DNA from: Clostridiaceae bacterium
Lineage (GTDB): Bacteria > Bacillota > Clostridia > Lachnospirales > Lachnospiraceae
DNA: 56,752 nucleotides
Reading direction: 5' to 3'
Assembly: GCA_910574345.1 (NCBI GenBank)
Contig: CAJSZV010000030.1
Coordinates: forward strand, 1-56,752
In this document: piece after piece, positions 1 through 7,857 of the stretch
Layout: each line of letters begins with the position of its first letter
Numbering within the stretch: position 1 is the first letter of the stretch
The notes under the pieces: model-generated
Database searches by the model: none
Told to the model about the DNA's origin: nothing
The model's input: only the letters and a program-made list of their open reading frames with translations
Translations under genes and position numbers: made by a program

Positions 1-34
1 CTGACTGTCACTAATAGGTCGAGGGCTTGACCAA
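1..34 (+). rRNA. 23S rRNA, 3' end (partial)
   Basis: The first bases contain the conserved 3' terminus of bacterial 23S rRNA (the ACTAATAGGTCGAGGGCTTGACC end). The rest of the operon lies to the left of the window. No 5S rRNA follows in the 95 bases before the tRNA-Gly. The exact 3' end is placed by similarity to other Clostridia. Confidence 0.85.
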
Positions 35-128
35 GGAAGAGGGAAGGCGTGTTGAAGGGTAAGAAGGATGAAGGAGATATAGTGCAGTATGTGGTTTTGA
101 GGGTACGGGCGGAAGAAGAGAGAAAGAT

Positions 129-200
129 GCGCGAGTGGCTCAGTGGTGGAGTATCGCCTTGCCAAGGCGAGGGTCGCGGGTTCGAATCCCGTCTCGCGCT
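129..200 (+). tRNA. tRNA-Gly (GCC)
   Basis: The cloverleaf folds completely: acceptor stem 129-135 with 193-199 (GCGCGAG/CTCGCGC), anticodon loop with GCC, and a T arm containing GGTTCGAATCC. CCA is not encoded. It lies directly downstream of the 23S rRNA end and is probably co-transcribed with the rRNA operon, as a terminator follows at 214-250. Confidence 0.95.
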
Positions 201-213
201 TAGTGGAAACAGT

Positions 214-250
214 GGGAAGTCCCGAAAAATCAGGGACTTCCCGATTTTTA
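214..250 (+). terminator. Rho-independent terminator of the rRNA/tRNA-Gly unit
   Basis: A 10-bp perfect stem, 214-223 (GGGAAGTCCC) with 233-242 (GGGACTTCCC), is followed by GATTTTTA. Confidence 0.9.
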
Positions 251-297
251 TATCCTGAATTTTGTAATGACATGTGTGGATATTAAAGAGGAATTTC

Positions 298-744
298 ATG
301 AAGAATAGAAGAATTTTGACGATTATTACTATTTTATATACAGGGTTTATATTCTGCAACTCCATGATGCCCGCTCTGGAATCTTCCAAGCAAAGCGGAC
401 ATGTGCTGGCAGCGGTTTTGGGAATCATTGACCATATAGGATGGAACGGAGGCTGGATTACCGAGTATTTGATACGGAAGGCTGCCCACTATACAGAGTA
501 TACGGTATTAGGGATTTTGCTGGCTGCGGCTGTGAGATCATATTCTTTTGAAACATCTTTCAGAAGGATACTTCAGTGTTTTTTGGGACTTCTGATTCCT
601 TTCGCGGATGAGACAATTCAATTATTTGTGGAAGGCCGTTCAGGGCAGATCAGTGATGTATGGCTGGATATGGCAGGGGTATTTACGGGGTACTTGCTGA
701 TAGGGATTATTCTGAGGATGAAAAAGGCAGGGAAAAAGAATTGA
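298..744 (+). CDS. VanZ-like family membrane protein
   Basis: A 148-residue integral membrane protein of the VanZ-like family. Typical motifs are RKAAHYTEY (about residues 60-68) and the DETIQLFVEGRSGQISDVWLD-type segment (about 104-124). About four hydrophobic segments are visible. The family is named after the teicoplanin-resistance accessory VanZ, but most chromosomal members have no established function, so resistance should not be assumed. I chose the ATG at 298 because an AAAGAGG ribosome binding site lies 6-7 bases upstream; an in-frame GTG at 274 has no such site. The gene ends three bases before the truA start, so the two are probably translationally coupled. Confidence 0.85.
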   Translation: MKNRRILTIITILYTGFIFCNSMMPALESSKQSGHVLAAVLGIIDHIGWNGGWITEYLIRKAAHYTEYTVLGILLAAAVRSYSFETSFRRILQCFLGLLIPFADETIQLFVEGRSGQISDVWLDMAGVFTGYLLIGIILRMKKAGKKN

Positions 745-746
745 TC

Positions 747-1514
747 ATGAGAAAAAATATAGCGCTGTTGTTGGAATATGACGGGAGCCGTTATGAAGGC
801 TGGCAGAGACAAGGGAATACGGACCATACCATCCAAGGGAAACTGGAACAGGTTCTGGAGAAAATGACAGGAGCATTTAAAGAGGTCCATGGGTCGGGAA
901 GAACCGATGCCGGGGTTCACGCTTTAGGCCAGGTGGCCAATGTTCATCTGGATACGTCAATGTCAGAAAATGAGATTCAGGATTATTTAAATCAATATCT
1001 GCCGGAGGATATTCGGGCATTGGAAATTAAAAGCGTTCCGGAGCGGTTTCACAGCAGACTTTGGGCCAGGGAGAAATTATATACATATTGGATTGATATG
1101 GATGAAAAAAGCTCTGTATTTCAACGAAAGTATATATATACACTGGGACAAAAGCTGAATATAGAACTTATGAGACAGTCGGCGGAATATTTGTGCGGCA
1201 CTCATGATTTTTCCGGTTTTTGTACAGGCGGGAATAAGAAAAAGTCTACAGTGAGAACGTTAAAGTCCGTGGAAATGGTATCTCACGAAAGTCAGCTGGA
1301 AATCCGTATGGCAGGAGACGGATTTCTCTACAACATGGTAAGGATTATTACAGGTACATTGATTGAGACGGGGCAGGGAAGACGGAAACCGGAATCGGTT
1401 GTGGAGATACTGGAAAGGGGAGACAGAAAACTGGCCGGATTTACGGCTCCGGCCAAAGGGCTCTTTTTGACCTCCGTGGTCTACGATACCCCAATTTTTC
1501 GTAAAAACAGATAA
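747..1514 (+). CDS. truA: tRNA pseudouridine synthase A
   Basis: TruA isomerises uridines 38-40 of tRNA anticodon stems to pseudouridine in the cytoplasm. The 255-residue length is normal for the family. The catalytic motif GRTDAGVHA is at residues 51-59, with the nucleophilic aspartate at 54, and the N-terminal LEYDGSRYEGWQRQ block and the C-terminal FLYNMVRIITG block are intact. The open frame extends upstream to 660, but the ATG at 747, two bases after the preceding stop codon, gives the canonical N-terminus. It is likely co-transcribed with the VanZ-like gene and the cation transporter gene 25 bases downstream. Confidence 0.96.
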   Translation: MRKNIALLLEYDGSRYEGWQRQGNTDHTIQGKLEQVLEKMTGAFKEVHGSGRTDAGVHALGQVANVHLDTSMSENEIQDYLNQYLPEDIRALEIKSVPERFHSRLWAREKLYTYWIDMDEKSSVFQRKYIYTLGQKLNIELMRQSAEYLCGTHDFSGFCTGGNKKKSTVRTLKSVEMVSHESQLEIRMAGDGFLYNMVRIITGTLIETGQGRRKPESVVEILERGDRKLAGFTAPAKGLFLTSVVYDTPIFRKNR

Positions 1515-1539
1515 GGTAAAAAGTCAGAGGAGGGGATAG

Positions 1540-2730
1540 ATGACACAGCGGCTTGTAAAATGGTTTGTAAAGGATTATGAGAAAACAGAAGACATTAATG
1601 TGAGGGTATCTTATGGAGTGCTTGCCAGCATGGTAGGAATCTGCTGCAATCTGTTGCTGTTTATGGTTAAGCTCTTTCTTGGAATTCTGGTTCACAGTAT
1701 TTCTGTTATGGCGGATGCCTTCAACAATCTGTCCGATGCCGCTTCCTCGATTATCGGATTCATAGGGGTAAAGATGGCCCAGAAGCCGGCAGACGGCGAT
1801 CACCCGTTTGGTCATGGGCGGATTGAATATATCTCTGCGTTTATTGTAGCTTTTTTGGTGATCCAAGTGGGATTTTCGCTGTTTAAGAGTTCTGTTGGAA
1901 AGATACGGGAGCCCCAGGAGATGGTGTTTCATCTTATATCTGTGGCGATTTTATTATTGTCTGTAGGCGTAAAACTGTGGCTTGGGATATTTAATCGTTC
2001 TCTGGGAAAAAGGATTCAGTCTACGGTAATGATGGCTACGGCTGCAGATTCTCTGGGAGATGTGGCGACTACTCTGGCAACCATTGTATCTCTTGTGATA
2101 TTTGGAATATTCGGTGTTAATATTGACGGGATTGTAGGACTTGTTGTCTCAATTGCCGTTATGATTGCAGGCGTCAATATTGCGAAGGACACTCTGGCGC
2201 CCCTGATTGGCGAGGCCATTGATCCAAAGGTTTATAAGGAAATCAAAGAATTTGTGGAGAAATATGACGGGATTGTAGGGACCCATGATTTGATTGTTCA
2301 TAATTATGGACCATCCAGAAGTATGGCATCCATTCATGCAGAAGTACCCAGTGATGAAAATATAGAGGTGAGCCATGAGATTGTGGATTTGATTGAGAGG
2401 GAGTGCTTTAAGCAGCTGGGAATTTTTCTGGTGATTCATATGGATCCGGTGGAGACTCATAACGGGCGGGTAATTGAGATTAGAGACCAGATAGATAAAG
2501 TTCTTTCCGGTTTGGATTCCAGACTGGAATTTCATGATTTGAGAGTGGTGGACGGAAGTCAGAGGGTGAATCTGATTTTTGATGTTGTGATTCCAAGAGA
2601 TTATAATGAGGTCATGCGGGATACACTAAGAAACAGGATTTCGGAGGAGATGCAGAAGCAGGATTCCAGATATTGCTGTGTGATGACCCTGGAAAACAGT
2701 TTTTGTGCAGAGAATCCGGATTCAATTTGA
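1540..2730 (+). CDS. Cation diffusion facilitator (CDF) family transporter
   Basis: A 396-residue inner-membrane divalent cation/proton antiporter of the CDF family, usually exporting Zn, Mn, Fe or Co. The transmembrane metal-site motif MADAFNNLSD is at about residues 57-66 (Asp59) and the second motif DHPFGHGRIEY at about 87-97. The C-terminal cytoplasmic part (from about residue 210) contains the HNYGPSRSMASIHAEVP segment typical of the dimerisation domain and is longer than in minimal CDF proteins. The ribosome binding site GGAGGGG sits just before the ATG. Metal specificity cannot be read from the sequence. Confidence 0.93.
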   Translation: MTQRLVKWFVKDYEKTEDINVRVSYGVLASMVGICCNLLLFMVKLFLGILVHSISVMADAFNNLSDAASSIIGFIGVKMAQKPADGDHPFGHGRIEYISAFIVAFLVIQVGFSLFKSSVGKIREPQEMVFHLISVAILLLSVGVKLWLGIFNRSLGKRIQSTVMMATAADSLGDVATTLATIVSLVIFGIFGVNIDGIVGLVVSIAVMIAGVNIAKDTLAPLIGEAIDPKVYKEIKEFVEKYDGIVGTHDLIVHNYGPSRSMASIHAEVPSDENIEVSHEIVDLIERECFKQLGIFLVIHMDPVETHNGRVIEIRDQIDKVLSGLDSRLEFHDLRVVDGSQRVNLIFDVVIPRDYNEVMRDTLRNRISEEMQKQDSRYCCVMTLENSFCAENPDSI

Positions 2731-2748
2731 TGATTGGTGAGGAACGGC

Positions 2749-3342
2749 ATGAGACAAGCTGCGGAAAATGGCGAACATGAGAAAGGCCGGTCAGAGGAAG
2801 ACCGGCTTTTGCTGCTTATGAAGACCGGAGATCAGGAGGCATTTCGAAGACTCTATGAATTGACGGCCAAAGGGATATACAGTTATGCTTTATCTATCTT
2901 AAAGCATCCTCAGGATGCGGAAGAGGTGATGCAGGATACGTATCTGGCAGCATGGAACCAGGCCGGACAATACAGGACAGAGGGAAAACCCATGGCATGG
3001 CTTTTGACCATAGCCAGGAATCTCTGTTATATGAGGCTGAGGACCCAGAGAGAACATCCCCAGGTTAGCTATGAAGAACTGGAACAAGAAGCGCCGGGAG
3101 AATTGTGTGCTCAGATAGAATCAGCGCCGGAAAAACAGATGCTTTTGGAAGCCCTGGCCTCCCTTTCAGAGGAAGACAGAAAGATTGTGCTGCTTCATGA
3201 TGCAGGAGAGATGAAACACAGGGAGATCGCGCAGTATTTGGACTGTCCTCTGTCTACGGTTTTATCGAAATATCGGAGGGCGCTGAAAAAGCTGCAGGTA
3301 TTAGTTGACAAAATGGAGCTGGAGGAGAATAATATTCCTTAG
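2749..3342 (+). CDS. RNA polymerase sigma factor, ECF subfamily
   Basis: A 197-residue sigma-70 family protein of ECF type. Region 2 spans about residues 20-95 (DQEAFRRLYELTAKGIYSYAL, DAEEVMQDTYLAAW) and region 4 about 130-190 (LSEEDRKIVLLHD, GEMKHREIAQYL, STVLSKYRRALKKL). The frame is open back to a TTG at 2734, but the ATG at 2749 follows a GAGGAA ribosome binding site. No anti-sigma factor is encoded beside it; the next gene is an amidohydrolase. The regulon and activating signal are therefore unknown. Confidence 0.9.
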   Translation: MRQAAENGEHEKGRSEEDRLLLLMKTGDQEAFRRLYELTAKGIYSYALSILKHPQDAEEVMQDTYLAAWNQAGQYRTEGKPMAWLLTIARNLCYMRLRTQREHPQVSYEELEQEAPGELCAQIESAPEKQMLLEALASLSEEDRKIVLLHDAGEMKHREIAQYLDCPLSTVLSKYRRALKKLQVLVDKMELEENNIP

Positions 3343-3409
3343 TATACTTTGCTTTCCGGGGACCGGGACTTGTCTCTTTGTCCTCGGAGGGCGCGAAAGG
3401 ACCGGAGGA

Positions 3410-4858
3410 ATGAAATCAGAATTACTAACATGGATTGAAAAGGCGGTAAAGGAAAGAGAGGCGGAGATTTTAGAAGCCAATGATAAGATATGGGGATATG
3501 CGGAATTGCCCTATGAGGAAGAAAAGTCATCGGCTCTGCTCTGCGGGATGCTGAGGAAAGAAGGGTTTGAGGTGGAGGAAGGGGCAGCCGGGATTCCTAC
3601 CTCCTTTGTGGCAAGAGCGAAAGCGGGAGATGGAAAACCGGTGGTGGGAATTCTGGGAGAGTTTGACGCACTGTCAGGCTTAAGCCAAAAAGCGGGATGT
3701 ACTGCCAAAGCACCCATTGTAAACGGTGCTCCCGGCCATGGGTGCGGCCATTGCTGTCTGGGAACAGGTGCGCTGGCTGCAGCACTGGTCATAAGGGATT
3801 ATCTTGTAGAAAATGGGAAATCCGGCACTGTCATTTACTATGGGTGCGCGGCGGAAGAAGGGGCAGGAGCCAAACAGTTTATGGCCAGGGCGGGTCTTTT
3901 TCAGGATGTAGATTTTGTGTATACATGGCACCCTTCTTCCCGCAATGAAGTGCAGAATCACTGCAGTGTAGCGATTATGGGGGCAAATTTTGAATTTTTT
4001 GGAAGAGCAGCCCATGCCGGAGGCAGCCCTCATCTGGGTAGAAGCGCTCTGGATGCGGCGGAACTCATGAGTGTGGGAGTCAATTATCTGAGGGAACATA
4101 TGATTGACAAAGCCAGGATCCACTATGCCTATGTGGATGCGGGAGGTACATCTCCCAATGTAGTCCAGGATCACAGCAAAGTGAAATACGAGGTCAGGGC
4201 ACCAAAAGTGTCTCAGATGAAGGAACTGTTTGAGCGTGTGGTAAAAGTGGCAAAGGGAGCGGCAATGATGACCGAGACTGAGATGAAGTATGAGATCACC
4301 ATGGCCTTTTCTGATTATGTGCCCAATGATACTTTGGCAAAGCTTGCGGCAGAATGCATGGCGGAAGTGGGCGCTCCCTCTTGGGATGAAAGGGATTATG
4401 AGCTGGCAAGAGGATTCCTGAATTCCTATGATCCGGCGACTCTGGAGACGATCAAAGAGGGAATCGCAGAGACTTATGGGGCAAACCGGCTGGAAGAAAT
4501 TATGGAGAGGCCTTTGGATGATCAGGTTCATCCCTACATAGAAGGTGTTCATGAGTATGAATCCGGTTCTACGGATGTGGGGGATGTGGGATATGCAGTT
4601 CCGACTTTGAATGTGAATGTAGCTTCCTGCTGTATCGGCAATGTGGGACATACTTGGCAGATGACAGCCCAGGCAGGGAGCAGTCTGGGGCATAAGGGAC
4701 TATTGACGGCAGCCAAGGCATTGGCTCTGTCTGCTATCAGAACCATGGAGTCGCCCAAGACCATAAAGAAGGCCAGAGAGGAGTTTGTGAGGAGGACAGG
4801 AGGAGTGTATCATTGTCCGTTGCCGGAGGAAGTGAAGCCGCCGGTGGGGAGATATTAA
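3410..4858 (+). CDS. M20-family amidohydrolase, AbgB-like
   Basis: A 482-residue cytoplasmic metal-dependent amidohydrolase of peptidase family M20, most similar in layout to AbgB (p-aminobenzoyl-glutamate hydrolase subunit B) and related aminoacylases. Visible hallmarks are GEFDALSG, PGHGCGHCCLG (metal-binding histidines), the AAEEGAGAK segment around the catalytic glutamate, a dimerisation domain starting near GANFEFFGRAAHAGG, and a C-terminal VGHTWQMTAQAG segment. There is no signal peptide from the chosen start. The ATG at 3410 gives the normal N-terminus; the open frame runs upstream into the sigma-factor gene. The true amide substrate is not determinable here. Confidence 0.85.
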   Translation: MKSELLTWIEKAVKEREAEILEANDKIWGYAELPYEEEKSSALLCGMLRKEGFEVEEGAAGIPTSFVARAKAGDGKPVVGILGEFDALSGLSQKAGCTAKAPIVNGAPGHGCGHCCLGTGALAAALVIRDYLVENGKSGTVIYYGCAAEEGAGAKQFMARAGLFQDVDFVYTWHPSSRNEVQNHCSVAIMGANFEFFGRAAHAGGSPHLGRSALDAAELMSVGVNYLREHMIDKARIHYAYVDAGGTSPNVVQDHSKVKYEVRAPKVSQMKELFERVVKVAKGAAMMTETEMKYEITMAFSDYVPNDTLAKLAAECMAEVGAPSWDERDYELARGFLNSYDPATLETIKEGIAETYGANRLEEIMERPLDDQVHPYIEGVHEYESGSTDVGDVGYAVPTLNVNVASCCIGNVGHTWQMTAQAGSSLGHKGLLTAAKALALSAIRTMESPKTIKKAREEFVRRTGGVYHCPLPEEVKPPVGRY

Positions 4859-4930
4859 GCATATGTCCGTTAAGGGCAGGCAAGAAGGTGCCATGTTTAT
4901 GATTTATGTGAAAGAAAAATAAAAAAGGGA

Positions 4931-4959
4931 TTGACAAACGACAAGGATTAGATTAAAAT
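4931..4959 (+). promoter_or_regulatory. Sigma-A promoter of tRNA-Arg
   Basis: TTGACA at 4931-4936, a 17-base spacer, and TAAAAT at 4954-4959, ending 44 bases before the tRNA. Confidence 0.8.
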
Positions 4960-5003
4960 ATATATCGTTGCAGAGATGATGAATCTTGCGCAGCAGGATA
5001 CGT

Positions 5004-5075
5004 GTGCGTAGCTCAGCTGGATAGAGCACTTGGCTACGGACCAAGGTGTCGGGAGTTCGAATCTTCTCGCGCACG
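5004..5075 (+). tRNA. tRNA-Arg (ACG)
   Basis: The cloverleaf has an anticodon stem CTTGG/CCAAG with loop CTACGGA (anticodon ACG, read as ICG after deamination) and a T-loop TTCGAAT. The acceptor stem GTGCGTA pairs with CGCGCAC with one wobble and one A-C mismatch at its base. CCA is not encoded. Confidence 0.92.
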
Positions 5076-5080
5076 TGAAG

Positions 5081-5117
5081 CCCTGGGAATCCATATTCCT
5101 GGGGTTTATTTATTTTT
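5081..5117 (+). terminator. Rho-independent terminator of tRNA-Arg
   Basis: Stem 5081-5090 (CCCTGGGAAT) with 5095-5104 (ATTCCTGGGG), allowing G-U pairs, followed by TTTATTTATTTTT. Confidence 0.8.
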
Positions 5118-5304
5118 GCGAAGGCGACGTGCCAAGGCCCAGCTGGTTCGACTTCGGCGGAACTGTACACCAGCGACGCTTACGGAGCAGGACGGAAGAA
5201 GCGAAGCGCAGACCTGCCTGGGGGATTGACTTTAAACGGGGGTGACATAAAGCTCTTCTGTCAAATATGTCAAAAAAATACTGATAATTTGGAAGAAATA
5301 CATA
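5118..5304. other. Intergenic stretch, nothing recognised
   Basis: Between the tRNA-Arg terminator and the kduI promoter. Open frames running through the tRNA are not coding, and I recognise no RNA family or repeat here. Confidence 0.5.
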
Positions 5305-5333
5305 TTGCGGCGGCGGGATAAAGAGGGTATAAT
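5305..5333 (+). promoter_or_regulatory. Sigma-A promoter of kduI
   Basis: TTGCGG at 5305-5310, a 17-base spacer and a perfect TATAAT at 5328-5333. The palindrome at 5346-5366 overlaps the expected transcription start and initially transcribed region. Confidence 0.8.
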
Positions 5334-5345
5334 ACAGATGTAGAA

Positions 5346-5366
5346 TTTGTATACAAAGTATACAAA
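5346..5366. promoter_or_regulatory. Palindromic operator, probably for the GntR/FCD regulator
   Basis: A perfect inverted repeat TTTGTATAC-AAA-GTATACAAA lies just downstream of the -10 box. TTGTATAC-type half-sites are typical of FadR/GntR-FCD regulators, and such a regulator is encoded two positions downstream at 6268. Repression of kduI by this protein is an inference from position and motif. Confidence 0.7.
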
Positions 5367-5387
5367 ACCAGATCAGGAGGAAAGATA

Positions 5388-6230
5388 ATGGATGTTCGCT
5401 ATTCTGCAAACCAAAAAGATGTAAAGCGCTACACGACAGAAGAGTTAAGAAACGAGTTTTTAATTCAGGATTTATATGCGCCTGATGAGGTTCATGCCGT
5501 GTATTCTCATGTGGACCGTATGGTAACTTTGGGATGTATGCCTGTTAAGGAACAGGTGTCCATCGACAAGGGCATTGACTGCTGGAAGAATTTCGGCACC
5601 GATTATTTTCTTGAGCGCCGGGAGATCGGCATCTTCAATATCGGAGGTCCGGGAAAGATCGTGGCGGATGATGAGACGTTTTCTTTAGGATATAAGGACT
5701 GCCTGTATATTACAAAGGGGACAAAAAAAGTTCTGTTCTCCAGCGACGACGAGGCGAATCCGGCCAAGTTCTACATGGTGAGCGCGCCGGCCCACACATC
5801 CTATAAGACTACCTTTATCTCCATTAAGGATGCTGCCAAGAGAAATCTGGGAGATCAGAAGACCTGCAACAAGAGGACCATCAACCAGTTTATTCATCCC
5901 GATGTTTTAGAGACCTGCCAACTGTCCATGGGCATGACGGTTCTGGAAGAGGGGAGCATCTGGAATACCATGCCATGCCATACCCATGAGCGCCGTATGG
6001 AAGTATACATGTATTTTGAGGTTCCGGAGAACAATGTAGTATTTCATCTTATGGGAGAGCCCTCCGAGACCAGACATATCGTCATGAAGAACGAGGAGGC
6101 AGTGATCAGCCCATCCTGGAGTATCCACTCAGGGGCGGGCACGTCCAACTATACTTTTATCTGGGCCATGGGCGGAGAGAACCAGGCATTTGATGACATG
6201 GATAACCTGGAAGCAGTTGATTTAAAATAA
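5388..6230 (+). CDS. kduI: 5-dehydro-4-deoxy-D-glucuronate isomerase
   Basis: KduI converts 5-keto-4-deoxyuronate, released from pectin or glycosaminoglycan lyase products, to 3-deoxy-D-glycero-2,5-hexodiulosonate in the cytoplasm. The 280-residue length matches the family. The cupin metal ligands are visible: His198, His200 and Glu205 in CHTHERRMEVYMYF, and His247 in SWSIHSG. The ribosome binding site AGGAGGAAAG precedes the ATG. The next enzymes of the pathway (KduD, KdgK, KdgA) are not in the window, so the gene stands alone with its regulator. Confidence 0.96.
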   Translation: MDVRYSANQKDVKRYTTEELRNEFLIQDLYAPDEVHAVYSHVDRMVTLGCMPVKEQVSIDKGIDCWKNFGTDYFLERREIGIFNIGGPGKIVADDETFSLGYKDCLYITKGTKKVLFSSDDEANPAKFYMVSAPAHTSYKTTFISIKDAAKRNLGDQKTCNKRTINQFIHPDVLETCQLSMGMTVLEEGSIWNTMPCHTHERRMEVYMYFEVPENNVVFHLMGEPSETRHIVMKNEEAVISPSWSIHSGAGTSNYTFIWAMGGENQAFDDMDNLEAVDLK

Positions 6231-6267
6231 AAAACAGTAAAACCAGCAGAATGGAAAAGGTGGCAGC

Positions 6268-6975
6268 ATGGAGGAAGTAACCTATAAGAATCGGGAAGAG
6301 ATGGTTTATCGGGTACTGAAGGAAGAAATATTAAATCTGGAGTTAAAGCCGGGTCAGGTGATCAAAGAGAATGAGATTTGCGAACGTTTTTCAGTATCCA
6401 GAACTCCGGTGCGGGATGCGCTGCGCCTTTTGCAGGAGCAGGGATTTGTGGTTACGGTTCCTTACAGGGGGATTTTTGTAACGCTTTTAAGTCTCAGCAA
6501 TATTAAACAGATGATCTATATGAGGGTGGCGGTGGAGACCATGGTGATGAGGGATTTTTCTCAGATCGTCACCCCTCTTCTCATGGAAGATGTCTATTAT
6601 ATGCTGAGAAAGCAGAAAGCCCTTGTGCAGACAGGGAATTTTAAGCCTGAACAATTTTATCGTCTGGATGCTCAGATGCATAGTTTCTGGTTTGAGGCCA
6701 CAAAGAAAAGCTGGCTGTGGAAACTGTTGCAGGAACAGCAGCTTCATTACACCAGGTTCCGCATGCTGGACTTTGTGACCGAGACGGATTTTGACAGAAT
6801 TATTCACGAACATGAACAGCTCATCGGCTTTCTTGAGAAAAAGGATATTGCCGGCATGGAGGAAGCGCTGAAGAATCATCTGTATTTCAGCATGAAGCGG
6901 ATGCGGTATCAGATTGATGTGGAGTACCGGGAATATTTTGAAGAAGAAGACGAAGAAGGAAAGTTTGATATTTAG
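6268..6975 (+). CDS. GntR-family transcriptional regulator (FCD domain)
   Basis: A 235-residue regulator. A winged helix-turn-helix occupies about residues 1-75 (ENEICERFSVSRTP, VRDALRLLQEQGFV), followed by an all-helical FCD effector domain (about 85-220). It lies 37 bases after kduI and is probably in the same transcript. It most likely controls kduI and itself through the palindrome at 5346-5366. In related systems the effector is a uronate or keto-deoxy sugar acid, which is inference here. A terminator follows at 7017-7061. Confidence 0.9.
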   Translation: MEEVTYKNREEMVYRVLKEEILNLELKPGQVIKENEICERFSVSRTPVRDALRLLQEQGFVVTVPYRGIFVTLLSLSNIKQMIYMRVAVETMVMRDFSQIVTPLLMEDVYYMLRKQKALVQTGNFKPEQFYRLDAQMHSFWFEATKKSWLWKLLQEQQLHYTRFRMLDFVTETDFDRIIHEHEQLIGFLEKKDIAGMEEALKNHLYFSMKRMRYQIDVEYREYFEEEDEEGKFDI

Positions 6976-7016
6976 GTTGAGAGACAGGGAAAGTTGTGTT
7001 AAGATTGTAGATAAGC

Positions 7017-7061
7017 AGCCGCAGTTCCTAAAGGGGTCAGCTCTTGGAACTGCGGCTTTTT
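7017..7061 (+). terminator. Rho-independent terminator after the kduI-gntR unit
   Basis: A 12-bp perfect stem, AGCCGCAGTTCC (7017-7028) with GGAACTGCGGCT (7046-7057), followed by TTTTTAT. Confidence 0.9.
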
Positions 7062-7099
7062 ATAAACCGACTCATGAAAGCAATGGGAGGAGAGAATAT

Positions 7100-7843
7100 A
7101 TGGAACCGAGAAAACGAAGGACGGGGGTGCGTTTTTGGGGAATACTGGGAGCCCTGTGCCTGGTTATAGGGTGTGTGGCAGGATGTAAAACAGCATCGGA
7201 TCCCGGATTATGGCAGCCCGCAGAGACTACGGCCGTTCAGGAAACAGCAAAAGCGGAAACAGCACCGGAAACTTCAGGCGTCGAGGAAGCCGCAGATGCA
7301 AAGGAGCCGGGAGAGGCGCTGAAGGCCGCAGATTCGAAAGAGCCGGGAGAGGCGCCGAAGGCTGCAGATGCGAAAGAGCCGGGAGAGACGCCGAAAGCCG
7401 CAGGGGCGTCAGAGCCTTCAGAGATGTGGGAATCAGTCGAAGCAGCGGACAATCTGCGGGAAAGCCGGGAGACAGATACAAAGCCGCAGCTGTCTGTAGA
7501 AGAATCGGGGCTATACAGCAGTAAAGATGAGGTAGCTCTCTATATTCATCTCTATGGCCATCTTCCTGACAATTATATAACAAAAAAGGAAGCGGAAAAC
7601 CTGGGATGGAACAGCAAAGAGGGGAATCTATGGCAGGTTGCCCCTGACATGAGCATTGGCGGAAGTCGTTTCGGCAATTATGAAGGGGCTCTTCCCGATA
7701 AAAAGGGACGGAAATATTATGAATGTGATATTGACTTTGACGGGGGATACCGGGGCTCCAAAAGGATTATCTATTCTGATGACGGATTGATTTTCTATAC
7801 GGAAGACCATTATAAGACATTTGAACAATTATATGGTGATTAG
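7100..7843 (+). CDS. Lipoprotein-anchored barnase-type ribonuclease
   Basis: A 247-residue exported lipoprotein with three parts. The N-terminus is a signal peptide ending in the lipobox VAGC (Cys29). Residues about 30-135 form a low-complexity, Ala/Glu/Pro-rich linker with three 12-residue repeats of the ADAKEPGEALKA type. Residues about 138-247 are a full ribonuclease domain of the barnase (N1/T1) superfamily. LPDNYITKKEAENLGW, VAPDMSIGG and EDHYKTF align with barnase, and the catalytic residues corresponding to Glu73, Arg83, Arg87 and His102 of barnase are present as Glu208, Arg218, Arg222 and His237. The ATG at 7100 has a GGGAGG site; the upstream open frame belongs to another region. The barstar gene follows 14 bases later. 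Confidence 0.92.
   Translation: MEPRKRRTGVRFWGILGALCLVIGCVAGCKTASDPGLWQPAETTAVQETAKAETAPETSGVEEAADAKEPGEALKAADSKEPGEAPKAADAKEPGETPKAAGASEPSEMWESVEAADNLRESRETDTKPQLSVEESGLYSSKDEVALYIHLYGHLPDNYITKKEAENLGWNSKEGNLWQVAPDMSIGGSRFGNYEGALPDKKGRKYYECDIDFDGGYRGSKRIIYSDDGLIFYTEDHYKTFEQLYGD
7292..7399 (+). repeat. Three tandem 36-bp repeats in the barnase linker
   Basis: In-frame units encode ADAKEPGEALKA, ADSKEPGEAPKA and ADAKEPGETPKA. A degenerate fourth unit (AGASEPSE) follows. Unit number is likely to vary between strains. Confidence 0.85.
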
Positions 7844-7857
7844 CGGAGGCTGCGTTT

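Noticed and set aside
49-258. Open frame across the rRNA-tRNA spacer and tRNA-Gly
   Set aside because: It reads straight through the tRNA and its terminator and has no protein-like sequence.
298-744. Teicoplanin resistance gene vanZ
   Set aside because: Only the broad VanZ-like family is supported. No van cluster is nearby, so resistance is not claimed.
5002-5245. Open frames over tRNA-Arg
   Set aside because: They cover the tRNA gene; the resemblance to repeated database peptides comes from misannotated tRNA.
7227-7583. Leucine/proline-rich minus-strand frame in the barnase linker
   Set aside because: It is the antisense of the in-frame 36-bp repeats and has no start signals.
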